Shown piece by piece: positions 25,985 through 34,760 of a stretch of DNA of 64,000 bases; positions within the stretch are counted from its first letter, which is position 1, and the number at the start of each line of letters is the position of its first letter. Source of the stretch: Streptomyces sp. NRRL F-525 (GTDB lineage: Bacteria; Actinomycetota; Actinomycetes; Streptomycetales; Streptomycetaceae); NCBI RefSeq assembly GCF_000716605.1, contig NZ_JNXE01000001.1:496001-560000 (forward strand). Direction: 5' to 3'. The notes beneath the pieces are model-generated. The model saw nothing but the letters and a program-made list of their open reading frames with translations, searched no databases and was not told the DNA's origin. Position numbers and translations under genes: made by a program.

Positions 25985-26869
25985 GTGAGGGTCGTCCTGC
26001 TCGGTACCGCGGCCGGTGGCGGTTTCCCGCAGTGGAACTGCGCCTGCGCGCTGTGCGCCGCCGCCCGTGACGGAAAACTGCCCTCGCGTACGCAGGAGTG
26101 CGTGGCAGTCACCGGCAACGCGCGCGACTGGTGGCTGCTCAACGCCTCACCCGACATCCGCACTCAGCTCACCGCGACCCCGGCGCTCTGGCCGGGACCG
26201 GGCGCGCGCGACACCCCGGTGCGCGGCGTCCTCCTCACCGACGCCGAGCCCCACCATGTGACGGGCCTGGCCGAACTCCGCGGGGCGGCGGGCCTCAAGG
26301 TGTACGCCCCGAGGCCTGTCCTCGCGGCGCTGACTCCGGCCCGGGCGGTCCTCGATCGTTACGCGCCCTGGGAGTGGTCCGACAGCCTCGCGGAGGGCGG
26401 GTTCGTACTGGCCGGAGGCCTGGTGGTGACAGCCCACCCGATGGGCACCAAGCCCCCGGTGTACCTGCCGCCGCGCCCGGCGGACGACCGCTGGGTGACG
26501 GCGTACCGCATCGAGGACCTGGCGACCGGCGGGGCGCTCGTCTACGCACCCGGTGTCGCGGCCTGGTCCGAGACCCTCGACGAGATGCTGGCGACGGCGG
26601 ACTGCGCGGTGCTGGACGGCACGTTCTTCACGGCCGAGGAGGCGGGCACGGCGGCCCGTGTCGGTACGGGTCGGCCGCGCCTGGGACACCTGCCCGTCTC
26701 GGGCCCCGGCGGAAGCCTCGCCGCCCTCGCCCGTCACCCCGGAGTCCGCCGGATCTACACCCACCTGAACAACACGAACCCATTGCTGGACGCGAGTTCG
26801 GCGGCGCGGGCGCAGGTGAACGGAGCGGGGGTCCAAGTACTCATGGACGGCGCGGAGTTCGTGGTGTGA
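25985..26869 (+). CDS. pqqB: PqqB-like metallo-beta-lactamase-fold protein, isolated
   Basis: 294 aa. PqqB acts in pyrroloquinoline quinone biosynthesis as a hydroxylase of the tyrosine-derived part. Diagnostic blocks: LGTAAGGGFPQWNCACALC at the N-terminus, including the Cys zinc site; LLNASPDIRTQL near 54; TDAEPHHVTGLAELR near 88, where His replaces the usual Asp before His; and GHLPVSGPGGSL near 240. The start is a GTG at 25985 behind AAGGGGG. No pqqA, pqqC, pqqD or pqqE is visible in the window, so the gene is either an orphan or belongs to a different pathway. Downstream neighbours (MarR, VOC) are unrelated. Confidence 0.8.
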   Translation: MRVVLLGTAAGGGFPQWNCACALCAAARDGKLPSRTQECVAVTGNARDWWLLNASPDIRTQLTATPALWPGPGARDTPVRGVLLTDAEPHHVTGLAELRGAAGLKVYAPRPVLAALTPARAVLDRYAPWEWSDSLAEGGFVLAGGLVVTAHPMGTKPPVYLPPRPADDRWVTAYRIEDLATGGALVYAPGVAAWSETLDEMLATADCAVLDGTFFTAEEAGTAARVGTGRPRLGHLPVSGPGGSLAALARHPGVRRIYTHLNNTNPLLDASSAARAQVNGAGVQVLMDGAEFVV

Positions 26870-26914
26870 GGAAGTGGAGAGGGGTGAGGTGAGTGCAGAG
26901 AGCGGGGGGCGTTG

Positions 26915-27316
26915 TCAGCCCTCGGTGCCGTCCAACATCCGCGCCAGGACGCTCCGTTGGAGCGGGAGCACCTCCGCGTGGAGGTCACGCCCCTTGCGGG
27001 TGAGCGCGACCCACACCCCGCGTCGGTCCTCGATGCACACGGAGCGTTCCACGAGGCCGTCCTTCTCCAGTCGTCCGATGAGACGGGAGAGGGCGCTCTG
27101 GCTGAGATGGACCCGTCCGACCAGGTTCTGCACCCGGCACTGGTCGCCCTCCTGGGGCGCCTCGGACGCGAGCATGTCGAGCACCTCGAAGTCGCTCGCG
27201 CCCAGGCCGTGCGGGTGCAGCACGCGGTCGATCTCGCACATCGTGCGCGCGTGCACGGACAGGATGTCCCGCCACTGGTCCTCTAGCTGCCGGGCACCGG
27301 CCGACTTCACTGCCAT
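26915..27316 (-). CDS. MarR family transcriptional regulator
   Basis: 133 aa from the ATG at 27316; a GTG five codons upstream is an alternative. Winged helix with HLSQSALSRLIGRLEKDGLVERSVCIEDRRGVWVALT as core and dimerisation helices at both ends. Preceded on its strand by a VOC gene; the 107-bp gap contains two TTGCGC-containing repeats (27350-27372) that look like operator half-sites. Ligand unknown. Confidence 0.88.
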   Translation of the reverse strand: MAVKSAGARQLEDQWRDILSVHARTMCEIDRVLHPHGLGASDFEVLDMLASEAPQEGDQCRVQNLVGRVHLSQSALSRLIGRLEKDGLVERSVCIEDRRGVWVALTRKGRDLHAEVLPLQRSVLARMLDGTEG

Positions 27317-27423
27317 ACCCGCACGGTACACCGATCCGGCCAGTTATTGAGTGCGCAACTAGTGCACGCGCAAGTAGCTGGGGTGTCGTGGCGCGGGTAT
27401 GGGCCGTCCGTCCTCGGCGTGCG

Positions 27424-27774
27424 TCAGGCGGCCGGATTCTGGGTGAGCCCGACGAAGTTCCCGTCCGCGTCCTTGACGAACGCGATGAGCTTGCCGCCGC
27501 CCACGTCCTGGACGTCCTGGACCAGCTCCGCCCCCGCCTCCACCATGGCCGCGAGCCGTGTCCGGATGTCGTCCACGGTCCAGTACGGCACCGGTCCGGT
27601 CATCCCCCTGGAGTGCCCGTTCGGGTCGAGACCGACGTCCTGCCCCGCCGCCTTGTACCCGACGTAGTACGGCTCGTCCGCGTACGGCTCGACCCCCAGC
27701 AGGGCGCCGAACAGGGCCTTCGCGGCGTCCAGGTCCTTGACGGGGTAGATGATCGTGTTCAGTCCGTCGGTCAT
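27424..27774 (-). CDS. VOC family (glyoxalase/bleomycin-resistance fold) protein
   Basis: 116 aa. Single VOC domain: NTIIYPVKDLDAAKALFGALLG, VPYWTVDDIRTRLAAMVEAGAEL, and a C-terminal KDADGNFVGLTQNP. Start at the ATG at 27774 with GGAGGAG upstream; the longer open frame is not supported. Enzymatic activity cannot be assigned. It is upstream of, and on the same strand as, the MarR gene. Confidence 0.88.
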   Translation of the reverse strand: MTDGLNTIIYPVKDLDAAKALFGALLGVEPYADEPYYVGYKAAGQDVGLDPNGHSRGMTGPVPYWTVDDIRTRLAAMVEAGAELVQDVQDVGGGKLIAFVKDADGNFVGLTQNPAA

Positions 27775-27941
27775 GACGAGCTCCTCCGTGAAGCGTGGTC
27801 CGACGGATTTCGCCGGTGAATTCAGGCTAGGGCGGGGGAGGCGCGGGGGCTTCTCCAATCCTGACCGGCTGCTCCTGCCGGGTGCGGCCGTGGCACTCTG
27901 TGCTGACGAGAACCGGACTTCGCGGCGTACGAGGGGGGAGC

Positions 27942-28169
27942 ATGGCCGACCGTCGTGCGCCGTGGCTGTTCCTGACCTGCATGGTGGCGGTGTTCCTCGT
28001 CGGAGTCGCCACGATCGTGGCTTCCCTGCTGGATCCCGATCCGTGGTGGTCCTGGTTGCCGCACCTGCTGCAGGCGGTGAGCCTGGTCGCCGTCGCCCTC
28101 TTCGTCGTCGTGGCTGTCGTTCCCCGCCGCCGACGGAGAGTGGGGAAGCGCAGCCTGCCTCCCTTGTAG
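27942..28169 (+). CDS. Small two-helix membrane protein
   Basis: 75 aa from the ATG at 27942, which has a strong GGGGGGAG site. Two hydrophobic helices (about residues 8-29 and 40-60: FLTCMVAVFLVGVATIVASLL, LLQAVSLVAVALFVVVAVV) separated by a short DPDPWWSW loop, with a basic C-terminal tail RRRRRVGK. No family recognised. Confidence 0.7.
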   Translation: MADRRAPWLFLTCMVAVFLVGVATIVASLLDPDPWWSWLPHLLQAVSLVAVALFVVVAVVPRRRRRVGKRSLPPL

Positions 28170-28321
28170 GTGGCTGCCGGCACGGCGATGCCGATCAAGA
28201 AAACGGTAAGAACCACCCGCCCCACGCCCCCCACCTACAACCTTCCACCCCGGCACCCCGTCCAACTCCCGCCCGGTGCACGTCACTTGCCGGGCTTTCT
28301 TCTGCCCAGCTGGGGGATTTC

Positions 28322-29665
28322 ATGAGTCCTGTCTCCGTCGGACGTGTGCTGCGTCGCGGGGCCTGTGCCGGAGCCGTGGGGGCGTTGGTCGTCGCGGGGC
28401 TCGGGAGTGGAGCCGCCTTCGGCGACGACGCGCCGCAGACCGACTACCTGTGGATCCACGCGCCGGGCGACCAGACGGTCACCGTCGCCCCCGACGGCGG
28501 TGCGGCGCAGTACCGGCCGCTGTCGCTCGGCATCTACCACTACAACGACAGCTTCACCGTGACCGACGGTCGGGTGACCGTCGACGCCTCCGGACTCGCC
28601 GGGGTCGCCGAGGTGGCCTGGCCCGACAACTGCACGCCGAACGACGCCGGCACCGTCGCCGTGTGCGACACCGGGGACGTGCCGACCCGCTACAGCCCGC
28701 AGGTGCGGCTGAGGACGCGGGCCGTCGCCGGCGCCGCCGTCGGAGCGCAGGGCACGGTCACGTACTCCGCGGAGGCCACCGGCGGACCCGACGGCACACT
28801 CGTCGCCCAGGAGGGCTCCGCGGAGACGACCGTCACCGTCGGCTCCGGCGTCGACCTCGGGATCAGCACCCCGCAGGACACCACCGGCGTCGCGCCCGGC
28901 ACCAGCCTCACCGTGCCGTACGCGATCACCAACACCGGCAACGAGACCGCCCACGGCTTCAGCCTGAGCATGTGGGCGACGTACGGCCTCGACGTCACCA
29001 CCCGCTACCCGCAGTGCACCTACACAGGGCCGGACGTCGACGGCAGCGGCATGACGCAGGTGACCTGCTCCTTCGACACCGACATCGCCCCCGGCGCCAC
29101 TGTCGAACTGCCGGAGCCGCTGCAACTCGCCGTCACCGAGCGCGCGTTGTACGACCGGTTCGACTACGACGTCGAGCCCCTCGGCGATCTCGCCGACCTC
29201 GACAGCTCCGACAACAGCCGTTCCTGGCACATCGACGCGGACAACACCGCCGACTTCGCGGTCTACGGCACCTCGGTGAGCGGCGCGGCCGGTGACACCG
29301 TCACCTCCGGCTTCCGCTTCGCCAACCACGGGCCCGCCTGGGCAGGCGACGTCAGCGCCGGCGATCCGATCACCACGATCGACTTCCACCTCCCGGAGGG
29401 CACCACCGCCACGTCCGTGCCCAAGACCTGCCACAACGCCTGGACCTCCGGCGAGGACCCGACCATCGGCCACTACGCCTGCACCCTGCCGACGTGGGCC
29501 AAGCCCGACCTGGACGTCAGCTTCCCGTTCCAGCTCCGCATCGACCGGGTCGTCCCCGACGCGACGGGCCACGTCACGACCCGGGCCTACGACGGCACGC
29601 CCCTCGCCTTCGACGCGAACACCGAGAACAACACGGCCGAGGTGATCGTCAACCCGTCCGCCTGA
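28322..29665 (+). CDS. Secreted protein with repeated beta-sandwich-like domains
   Basis: 447 aa. Signal peptide: RVLRRGACAGAVGALVVAGL then GSGAAFG, cleavage likely before DDAPQ. The mature part is acidic, Thr/Asp-rich and looks like two or three DUF11/CARDB-style Ig-like domains (VDLGISTPQDTTGVAPGTSL, YAITNTGNETAHGFSLSMW, ADFAVYGTSVSGAAGDTV, FRFANHGPAWAGDVS). Four Cys probably form two disulfides. No catalytic motif and no cell-wall sorting signal. Start ATG with GGGGGA. Function unknown; extracellular. Confidence 0.8.
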   Translation: MSPVSVGRVLRRGACAGAVGALVVAGLGSGAAFGDDAPQTDYLWIHAPGDQTVTVAPDGGAAQYRPLSLGIYHYNDSFTVTDGRVTVDASGLAGVAEVAWPDNCTPNDAGTVAVCDTGDVPTRYSPQVRLRTRAVAGAAVGAQGTVTYSAEATGGPDGTLVAQEGSAETTVTVGSGVDLGISTPQDTTGVAPGTSLTVPYAITNTGNETAHGFSLSMWATYGLDVTTRYPQCTYTGPDVDGSGMTQVTCSFDTDIAPGATVELPEPLQLAVTERALYDRFDYDVEPLGDLADLDSSDNSRSWHIDADNTADFAVYGTSVSGAAGDTVTSGFRFANHGPAWAGDVSAGDPITTIDFHLPEGTTATSVPKTCHNAWTSGEDPTIGHYACTLPTWAKPDLDVSFPFQLRIDRVVPDATGHVTTRAYDGTPLAFDANTENNTAEVIVNPSA

Positions 29666-29728
29666 CCGTGGCGAGGAGGGGGCGAGCCTGGAGTCCGCCC
29701 CCTCAACTCGCCCCGAAAGCCCGCCCGT

Positions 29729-30754
29729 TCACGTCGACTCCCGCTTCACCAGCTCCGTCGGCAGTATCACCGCCGCCGTGTCCTCGCCCCCGATCTGCGC
29801 CAGCAGCACCCGCACCATCTCCGCGCTGATCCGGTCGAACGGCTGCCGCATCGTGGTGAGTTCGGGGCTGGACGCCAGCGCGGCGGGGGAGTCGTCGAAA
29901 CCGCCGACCGCCACGTCCTCCGGTACCCGTCGCCCGGCCCGCTCCAGCGTCGTCAGCACGCCCCGTGCCATCAGGTCGGAGGCGACGAACACGGCGTCCA
30001 GGTCCGGGACTTGGGCCAGCAGTCGCTCGGCGCCGCGCTCGCCGCTGAGCCGGCTGTAGTCGCCGGAGACGACGAGGCTGTCGTCCACCTCGATGCCCGA
30101 CTCCGCGAGCACCTCCTTGTAGCCGGCGAGGCGCTCGACACCGCCCGGCGTGTCCAGCGGGCCGGTGACCGTGCCGATGCGGCGGCGGCCGAGGGAGAGC
30201 AGGTGCCGGGTCATGTCACGGGCGCCGTCCCGGTCGTCGGCGGCGACATAGCTGATCTTGGAGCCGAGCCCGATCGGCTTGCCGCACGCGACCAGCGGTA
30301 CCCCCGCCTCGCTCAGCTCCTCCGCCACCGGGTTCCCGGAGTGGCTGGAGACCAGCAGCACCCCGTCGACGTGCCCGGAGGTGATGTACCGCGTGATGCG
30401 CCGCCGCTCGTCCTCGGTGCCGGCCAGCATCAGCAGCAGCGGGATGTCGTGCGCGGCAAGCGCCTGGGTGCAACCGCGCAGCAGGATGTTGAAGTTCGGG
30501 TCCTCGAAGAACTTCTCCTGCGGTTCCGTCAGCAGGAAACCGACCGAGTCCGAGCGCCCCGTGATCAGCGAACGGGCGTGCCGGTTCACCACGTAACCCG
30601 TCTTGCGGATGGCCGCGGTGACGGCCTCCTGCGCGGCCGGGCTCACATAGTGCCCGCCGTTGAGGACCCGCGACACCGTGCCCCGCGAGACACCGGCCTC
30701 ACGCGCCACGTCATGGATCGTCGGTGGTCTGCGCCGACCCCCCGTATTGCTCAT
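29729..30754 (-). CDS. LacI family regulator of the divergent beta-galactosidase gene
   Basis: 341 aa. N-terminal LacI HTH and hinge (PPTIHDVAREAGVSRGTVSRVLNGGHYVSPAAQEAV) followed by the periplasmic-binding-protein-like effector domain (SVGFLLTEPQEKF, VDGVLLVSSHS, VAADDRDGARDMTRHLL, DAVFVASDLMARGV, VAVGGFDDSPAA). Divergent from the GH42 gene; two operator-like sites lie in the shared region. Effector is presumably a galactoside or its transport product. Confidence 0.92.
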   Translation of the reverse strand: MSNTGGRRRPPTIHDVAREAGVSRGTVSRVLNGGHYVSPAAQEAVTAAIRKTGYVVNRHARSLITGRSDSVGFLLTEPQEKFFEDPNFNILLRGCTQALAAHDIPLLLMLAGTEDERRRITRYITSGHVDGVLLVSSHSGNPVAEELSEAGVPLVACGKPIGLGSKISYVAADDRDGARDMTRHLLSLGRRRIGTVTGPLDTPGGVERLAGYKEVLAESGIEVDDSLVVSGDYSRLSGERGAERLLAQVPDLDAVFVASDLMARGVLTTLERAGRRVPEDVAVGGFDDSPAALASSPELTTMRQPFDRISAEMVRVLLAQIGGEDTAAVILPTELVKREST

Positions 30755-30799
30755 GGTCAGACTCTACGGCTCCCGGGCCCGCAGCCAGAAGCGCCGCGC

Positions 30800-30813
30800 T
30801 GGGAGCGTTCACA
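30800..30813 (+). promoter_or_regulatory. LacI-type operator site 1
   Basis: TGGGAGCGTTCACA resembles the CebR-type operator TGGGAGCGCTCCCA of actinobacterial LacI regulators (11 of 14 positions). It is 22 bases upstream of the likely -35 of the beta-galactosidase gene. Confidence 0.55.
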
Positions 30814-30834
30814 GCAGAGAAACATCAGGGACAC

Positions 30835-30864
30835 TTGTCAGCGGTCGCAGGCGTGCGGTTATGT
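30835..30864 (+). promoter_or_regulatory. Probable promoter of the GH42 gene
   Basis: -35 TTGTCA (30835-30840), 18-bp spacer, -10 TTATGT (30859-30864). It would start transcription near 30872, leaving about 55 bases of leader that include operator site 2. Confidence 0.5.
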
Positions 30865-30889
30865 TGGGGCGGCGCCCTCGGGCGTGCTG

Positions 30890-30903
30890 TGTGCACGTTC
30901 CCA
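30890..30903 (-). promoter_or_regulatory. LacI-type operator site 2 (opposite orientation)
   Basis: Read on the minus strand this is TGGGAACGTGCACA, matching 12 of 14 bases of site 1 in inverted orientation, 90 bp away. It lies downstream of the predicted transcription start, so binding there would block elongation; the pair may be looped together. Confidence 0.55.
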
Positions 30904-30927
30904 AATGATCGACTACGGGAGAGATCC

Positions 30928-32949
30928 ATGCCGGAGACCACCCCCAAGGGCCTCACCAGGCTCGCCTTCGGTGGGGACTACAACCCCGAGCAGTGGCCGG
31001 AGAGCGTCTGGGACGAGGACGTCCGGCTGATGCGAGAGGCCGGCGTCACCATGGTGAGCGTCGGGATCTTCTCCTGGGCACTGCTGGAACCCGAGCAGGG
31101 TGTGTACGACTTCGGCTGGCTGGACCGCATCATCGGCCTGCTGCACGAGAACGGCATCCGCGTCGACCTCGGCACGCCCACCGTCTCCCCGCCCGCCTGG
31201 TTCTACCGCGCCCACCCCGAGGCCCTGCCCGTCACCGCCGACGGCACCCGCTACGAGTTCGGCTCACGCGGCGCCATCTGCCACAGCAACGCCGACTACC
31301 GCGCGGCCGCCGCGAACATCACCACCCAACTCGCCGAGCGCTACGGCGACCACCCGGCCCTCGCGCTGTGGCACGTCTTCAACGAGTACGGCGTCCCCGT
31401 CTCCGCCTGTTACTGCGACTCCTGCGCCGCCCACTTCCGCCGTTGGCTGACCACGACGTACAAGACGGTGGACGGGGTCAACGAGGCCTGGGGGACGGCC
31501 TTTTGGGGCCAGCGCTATGGAGACCTCGGCCAGATCAACCCGCCACGGCTCACCCCGACCGCCGTCAACCCGGCCCAGGCGCTGGACTACACGCGGTTCG
31601 CCGACGCCACGATGCGCGAGAACTTCGTCGCCGAACGGGACATCCTGCACCGCCTCTCGCCCGGCATCCCGGTGACGACCAACTTCATGGCCGCCCTCAG
31701 CCAGTGCGAGTCCGTCGACTACTGGGCCTGGGGCCGCGAGGTCGACCTCGTCACCAACGACCACTACCTGATCACCGACGGCCGCCGCACCCACGTCAAC
31801 CTCGCGATGGCCGCCGACCTCACCCGCTCCGTCGCGGGCGGCGCCCCCTGGCTGCTCCTCGAACACTCCACCTCCGGCGTCAACTGGCAGCCCCGCAACC
31901 CCGCCAAGGCCCCCGGCCAGATGGCCCGCAACGCCCTCTCGCACGTGGCGCGCGGCTCGGATGGCGCGATGTTCTTCCAGTGGCGCCAGTCCCGGCGCGG
32001 CGCCGAGAAGTTCCACTCCGCGATGGTCCCGCATGGCGGCACGGAGACTCGCGTCTGGCGCGAGGTCGTCGAACTGGGCGCGTCCGTCGAGGAGTTGGGC
32101 GAGATACGCGGCACGCGCACGCGGGCCGACGTGGCCGTCGTATGGGACTGGCACTCGTGGTGGGCGCAGAAACTGGCGTGGCGCCCCAGCGAGGACCACG
32201 ACGCGCGCGAGCGTGCCGACGCGTTCTACGAGGCTCTCTACGACCGGCACTTGACCGTCGACTTCGCGCACCCGGAAGCCGACTTGTCGGCCTATCCCCT
32301 TGTCGTCGTACCGGCGTTGTATCTGATGACGGAGGCGGCCGGGCGCAATCTGAAGCGGTACGTCGAGAACGGCGGCACCCTTGTCGTCTCCTACTTCTCC
32401 GGCATCGTCGACGAGCACGACGCCGTCCACGAGGGCGCCTATCCGGGTGCGCTGCGGGACGTACTCGGCCTGACGGTCGAGGAGTTCTCGCCGCTCCTGG
32501 CCGATCAGCGGGTGCGCATCACCGGACCCGACGGCTCCGAACTCACCGGCGACGTCTGGACCGAGTTCGTCGTTCCGGACGGCGCCGAGACCGTGTGGAC
32601 GTACGCCGAGGGCCTCACCGCCGACCACCCGGCCGTCACCCGGTACCGCCTCGGCGAGGGCACCGCCTGGTACGTGTCGACCCGCCTCGACGCCCACGGC
32701 CTGGACGCCCTGCTCGGCTGGGCGGCCGAGGACGCCCGGATCGCGCCGCGCGCCGAGCTGCCGTACGACGTCGAAGTCGTGCGTAGGGAAGGGGAGTTGG
32801 GGAGCTTCCTCTTCGCGATCAACCACAGCGCCTCGGACGTCAAGGTGCCGCTCGGCACCGACGGCACCGAACTGCTGACCGGTGAGCGCGCCGCGGGCGG
32901 CCTCGCGGTCCCCGCCGGAGCCGTCCGGGTCGTACGACTCGACGGCTGA
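30928..32949 (+). CDS. GH42 beta-galactosidase
   Basis: 673 aa. Retaining beta-galactosidase of glycoside hydrolase family 42, cytosolic (no signal peptide). Opens with the typical GGDYNPEQWPESVWDEDVRLM; acid/base Glu in WHVFNEYG near residue 154; nucleophile Glu in WLLLEHSTSGVNWQ near 313. The structural zinc site Cys are present (AIC near 113 and CYCDSC near 160). C-terminal trimerisation and beta domains follow (VVWDWHSWWAQKLAW, LVVSYFSGIVDEHD). ATG at 30928 with GGGAGAG. Regulated by the divergent LacI gene; no sugar transporter genes are adjacent. Confidence 0.94.
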   Translation: MPETTPKGLTRLAFGGDYNPEQWPESVWDEDVRLMREAGVTMVSVGIFSWALLEPEQGVYDFGWLDRIIGLLHENGIRVDLGTPTVSPPAWFYRAHPEALPVTADGTRYEFGSRGAICHSNADYRAAAANITTQLAERYGDHPALALWHVFNEYGVPVSACYCDSCAAHFRRWLTTTYKTVDGVNEAWGTAFWGQRYGDLGQINPPRLTPTAVNPAQALDYTRFADATMRENFVAERDILHRLSPGIPVTTNFMAALSQCESVDYWAWGREVDLVTNDHYLITDGRRTHVNLAMAADLTRSVAGGAPWLLLEHSTSGVNWQPRNPAKAPGQMARNALSHVARGSDGAMFFQWRQSRRGAEKFHSAMVPHGGTETRVWREVVELGASVEELGEIRGTRTRADVAVVWDWHSWWAQKLAWRPSEDHDARERADAFYEALYDRHLTVDFAHPEADLSAYPLVVVPALYLMTEAAGRNLKRYVENGGTLVVSYFSGIVDEHDAVHEGAYPGALRDVLGLTVEEFSPLLADQRVRITGPDGSELTGDVWTEFVVPDGAETVWTYAEGLTADHPAVTRYRLGEGTAWYVSTRLDAHGLDALLGWAAEDARIAPRAELPYDVEVVRREGELGSFLFAINHSASDVKVPLGTDGTELLTGERAAGGLAVPAGAVRVVRLDG

Positions 32950-32956
32950 GCCGACT

Positions 32957-32996
32957 CCCCTCCGCCCGCGCGAGCCGTGAGCCGCGGGTGGAGGGG
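32957..32996 (+). terminator. Strong hairpin after the GH42 gene
   Basis: CCCCTCC-CCCGCG paired with CGCGGG-GGAGGGG, one G/T mismatch, 12-base loop, beginning 7 bases after the stop codon. No T-run, as is common for Streptomyces terminators. Confidence 0.7.
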
Positions 32997-33156
32997 ACCT
33001 GTCCGCTGCCGGGCGTGCGGTTCTGTTCGGCTACGGCGGTGTGGTTCGGCCAACACCGTTCCCGGGAGCCGGTGTTCCGTCCCAGCGGTGCGATCGCGCC
33101 CCGCCCGTCGTCCCACGCCCCAGGGCCGACCGGCCCTCTCGAACAGGACCGTTCGG

Positions 33157-33184
33157 TCCCGGACAAGGGTCACCGAGTCCGGGA
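33157..33184. promoter_or_regulatory. Inverted repeat upstream of the small winged-helix gene
   Basis: TCCCGGAC and GTCCGGGA, perfect 8-bp arms with a 12-base spacer, about 69 bases upstream of the winged-helix start. Likely an operator, possibly for that protein. The rest of 32997-33252 shows no gene. Confidence 0.5.
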
Positions 33185-33252
33185 CGTGGCGGACCGTGCT
33201 GCGGGAGAGTGGGAGGACGCGGCAAGCGGCGCGCAGAACGGAGGGTCACGCC

Positions 33253-33534
33253 ATGCTGAGGACTCCGACAGGTCAGCGACGGTTGGACATCCTGGAGTGG
33301 CTGAGAGATCCGGCCACCCACTTCCCGGACCATCGGTACGTCCCCGAGGCCGGTGTCACCTCGGAGGCGGTGGCGGCCAAGCTGGGCGTGTCCCGCCAGG
33401 TCGCCGACACGCACCTCGAACTCCTCGCGGGCATGGGCCTGTTGCGCGTGCGGCGGATCCGGCTGCGGACGTACTACCGGCGCGACGAGGTCCGTATCGC
33501 CGAGGTGGCCCGGATGTTCGAGAAGGGCTGGTAG
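33253..33534 (+). CDS. Small ArsR-like winged-helix DNA-binding protein
   Basis: 93 aa. Almost the whole protein is one winged helix: TGQRRLDILEWLRDPATHFP, GVTSEAVAAKLGVSRQVADTHLELLAGMGLLRVRRIRLRTYYRRDE. No metal-binding Cys cluster. SD GGAGGG before the ATG at 33253. Probably a stand-alone repressor; target unknown, but a dyad upstream suggests autoregulation. Convergent with the BrkB gene. Confidence 0.85.
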   Translation: MLRTPTGQRRLDILEWLRDPATHFPDHRYVPEAGVTSEAVAAKLGVSRQVADTHLELLAGMGLLRVRRIRLRTYYRRDEVRIAEVARMFEKGW

Positions 33535-33547
33535 CCGAGCCCAGGGC

Positions 33548-34408
33548 TCACACCTTGTCCTGTTCGGAGCGCGTCGGCGGTTCCTCCGGCTCGGCGGACA
33601 CCGGGGCGTCCGGTGCTTCCGGTTCCGTGCGGAACTCCGCGTCCGGGTCCCCGAACCGCTCGCACAGCAGCCTGCCCACCAGCGCGCCGCCGTAGAGCAC
33701 GAAGCCCACGCCGACCAGCCAGGACTCCACGACCAGGACCGTGCCGACCGGGCCGTAGCTGACCGCGTTGGTGACCAGGAGCGGGGTGAACACCAGGTAC
33801 GAGAACCAGCGCAGGCCGACCAGGCCCGCCATCGTGGCGAGGGCGCCCGGGAGCAGATAGCGCCAGGGGACCCGGTGGTTGAGCAGGAAGTGCGGGCCCC
33901 ACCAGAAGAACAGCAGACCGGCCGCCATGCTGAGCAGGATGCGGGGCGTGCCCTCCAGGACGTTGCGGGTCTGCACCTGCGCGTACAGGTAGCCCATCAG
34001 CATGACCAGCCAGATGAGTTGACGCCAGATGCGGTTCCAGGGGGCGCCGGTCGGGAGCCACACATGTTCGTAACCGCTCTGCACACTCGACGCGAAGGAC
34101 AGCCCGAAGAGTGCGAGCAGCGCCACGCTCCACGCACTCGTGGCGCCGATGACCTTGCGGGGCGGGGTGAAGACGTCGGTGAGCGCACGGGCGGAGCGGC
34201 CGGACAGGTCCATGCCGTCGACCAGCCACAGCGCGAACCCGCCGTGCCCGAGCGGATCGGCCGCGGCCACCACGATCAGCAGGGGTGCGAGGGTGACCAG
34301 GGCGAGCGTCGCGAACCCCATCGCCCGGTGCAGCAGCTCCAACTCCCGCCCGCGCCGGTTGAGTTCGGCGAGCCCCAGCCCCTGCCACACCGCGCGCACC
34401 CGTCTCAT
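33548..34408 (-). CDS. YihY/BrkB family membrane protein
   Basis: 286 aa from the ATG at 34408. Six hydrophobic helices (for example LATLALVTLAPLLIVVAAADP, VALLALFGLSFASSVQ, LIWLVMLMGYLYAQV, GLLFFWWGPHFLL, WFSYLVFTPLLVTNAVSYGP, SWLVGVGFVLYGGALVGRLL) in the YihY pattern; the Tyr-Glu-His-Val region SGYEHVWLP fits. The C-terminal tail is acidic and Pro-rich, probably cytoplasmic. Function of the family is uncertain. The frame is open further upstream but enters the tnpB 3' region and has no better start. Confidence 0.8.
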   Translation of the reverse strand: MRRVRAVWQGLGLAELNRRGRELELLHRAMGFATLALVTLAPLLIVVAAADPLGHGGFALWLVDGMDLSGRSARALTDVFTPPRKVIGATSAWSVALLALFGLSFASSVQSGYEHVWLPTGAPWNRIWRQLIWLVMLMGYLYAQVQTRNVLEGTPRILLSMAAGLLFFWWGPHFLLNHRVPWRYLLPGALATMAGLVGLRWFSYLVFTPLLVTNAVSYGPVGTVLVVESWLVGVGFVLYGGALVGRLLCERFGDPDAEFRTEPEAPDAPVSAEPEEPPTRSEQDKV

Positions 34409-34624
34409 CGCGGACGCCCCGCACGCCGGGTGGCCGACCGTGACATGAGGGCCCCCTTCTCGCCGACCGGCAGCGGGATCCGGGTCACCAGCAATACGCT
34501 CGGCAAACGTGGCCGGGCGACGTGACGACCGGGAAGAACAGCAAGCGTACGCGCGCCTGTCCGTACCGTGGAGGCTTTCGTGGACCGACCCCAGGCCCCG
34601 GTCGCGGCCAACGGTCCCTACTTT

Positions 34625-34760
34625 TGAAACCTCTCCCGCCTGAAGGTGAGGGCGGAGGATTCCTGGCTCAGGCTGCCTTCTGGAGCGGCGCTCCGGGAGG
34701 TCTTGCGCCTTCGGCACCAGCCGGGTTGAGACCAGCCCGGATCAGCATCACGCGGGCGGA
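34625..34760 (-). ncRNA. Candidate omega-RNA (reRNA) at the 3' end of tnpB
   Basis: IS200/IS605-type TnpB proteins use a guide RNA encoded by the 3' end of their own gene and the element right end. Just past the tnpB stop there is a hairpin (CTCCGCC / GGCGGGAG, arms at 34633-34640 and 34651-34657) followed by AGGTTTCAAAAG, a layout like an element right end; sequence beyond about 34625 would then be the guide. Boundaries are estimates and expression is not shown. Confidence 0.4.
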
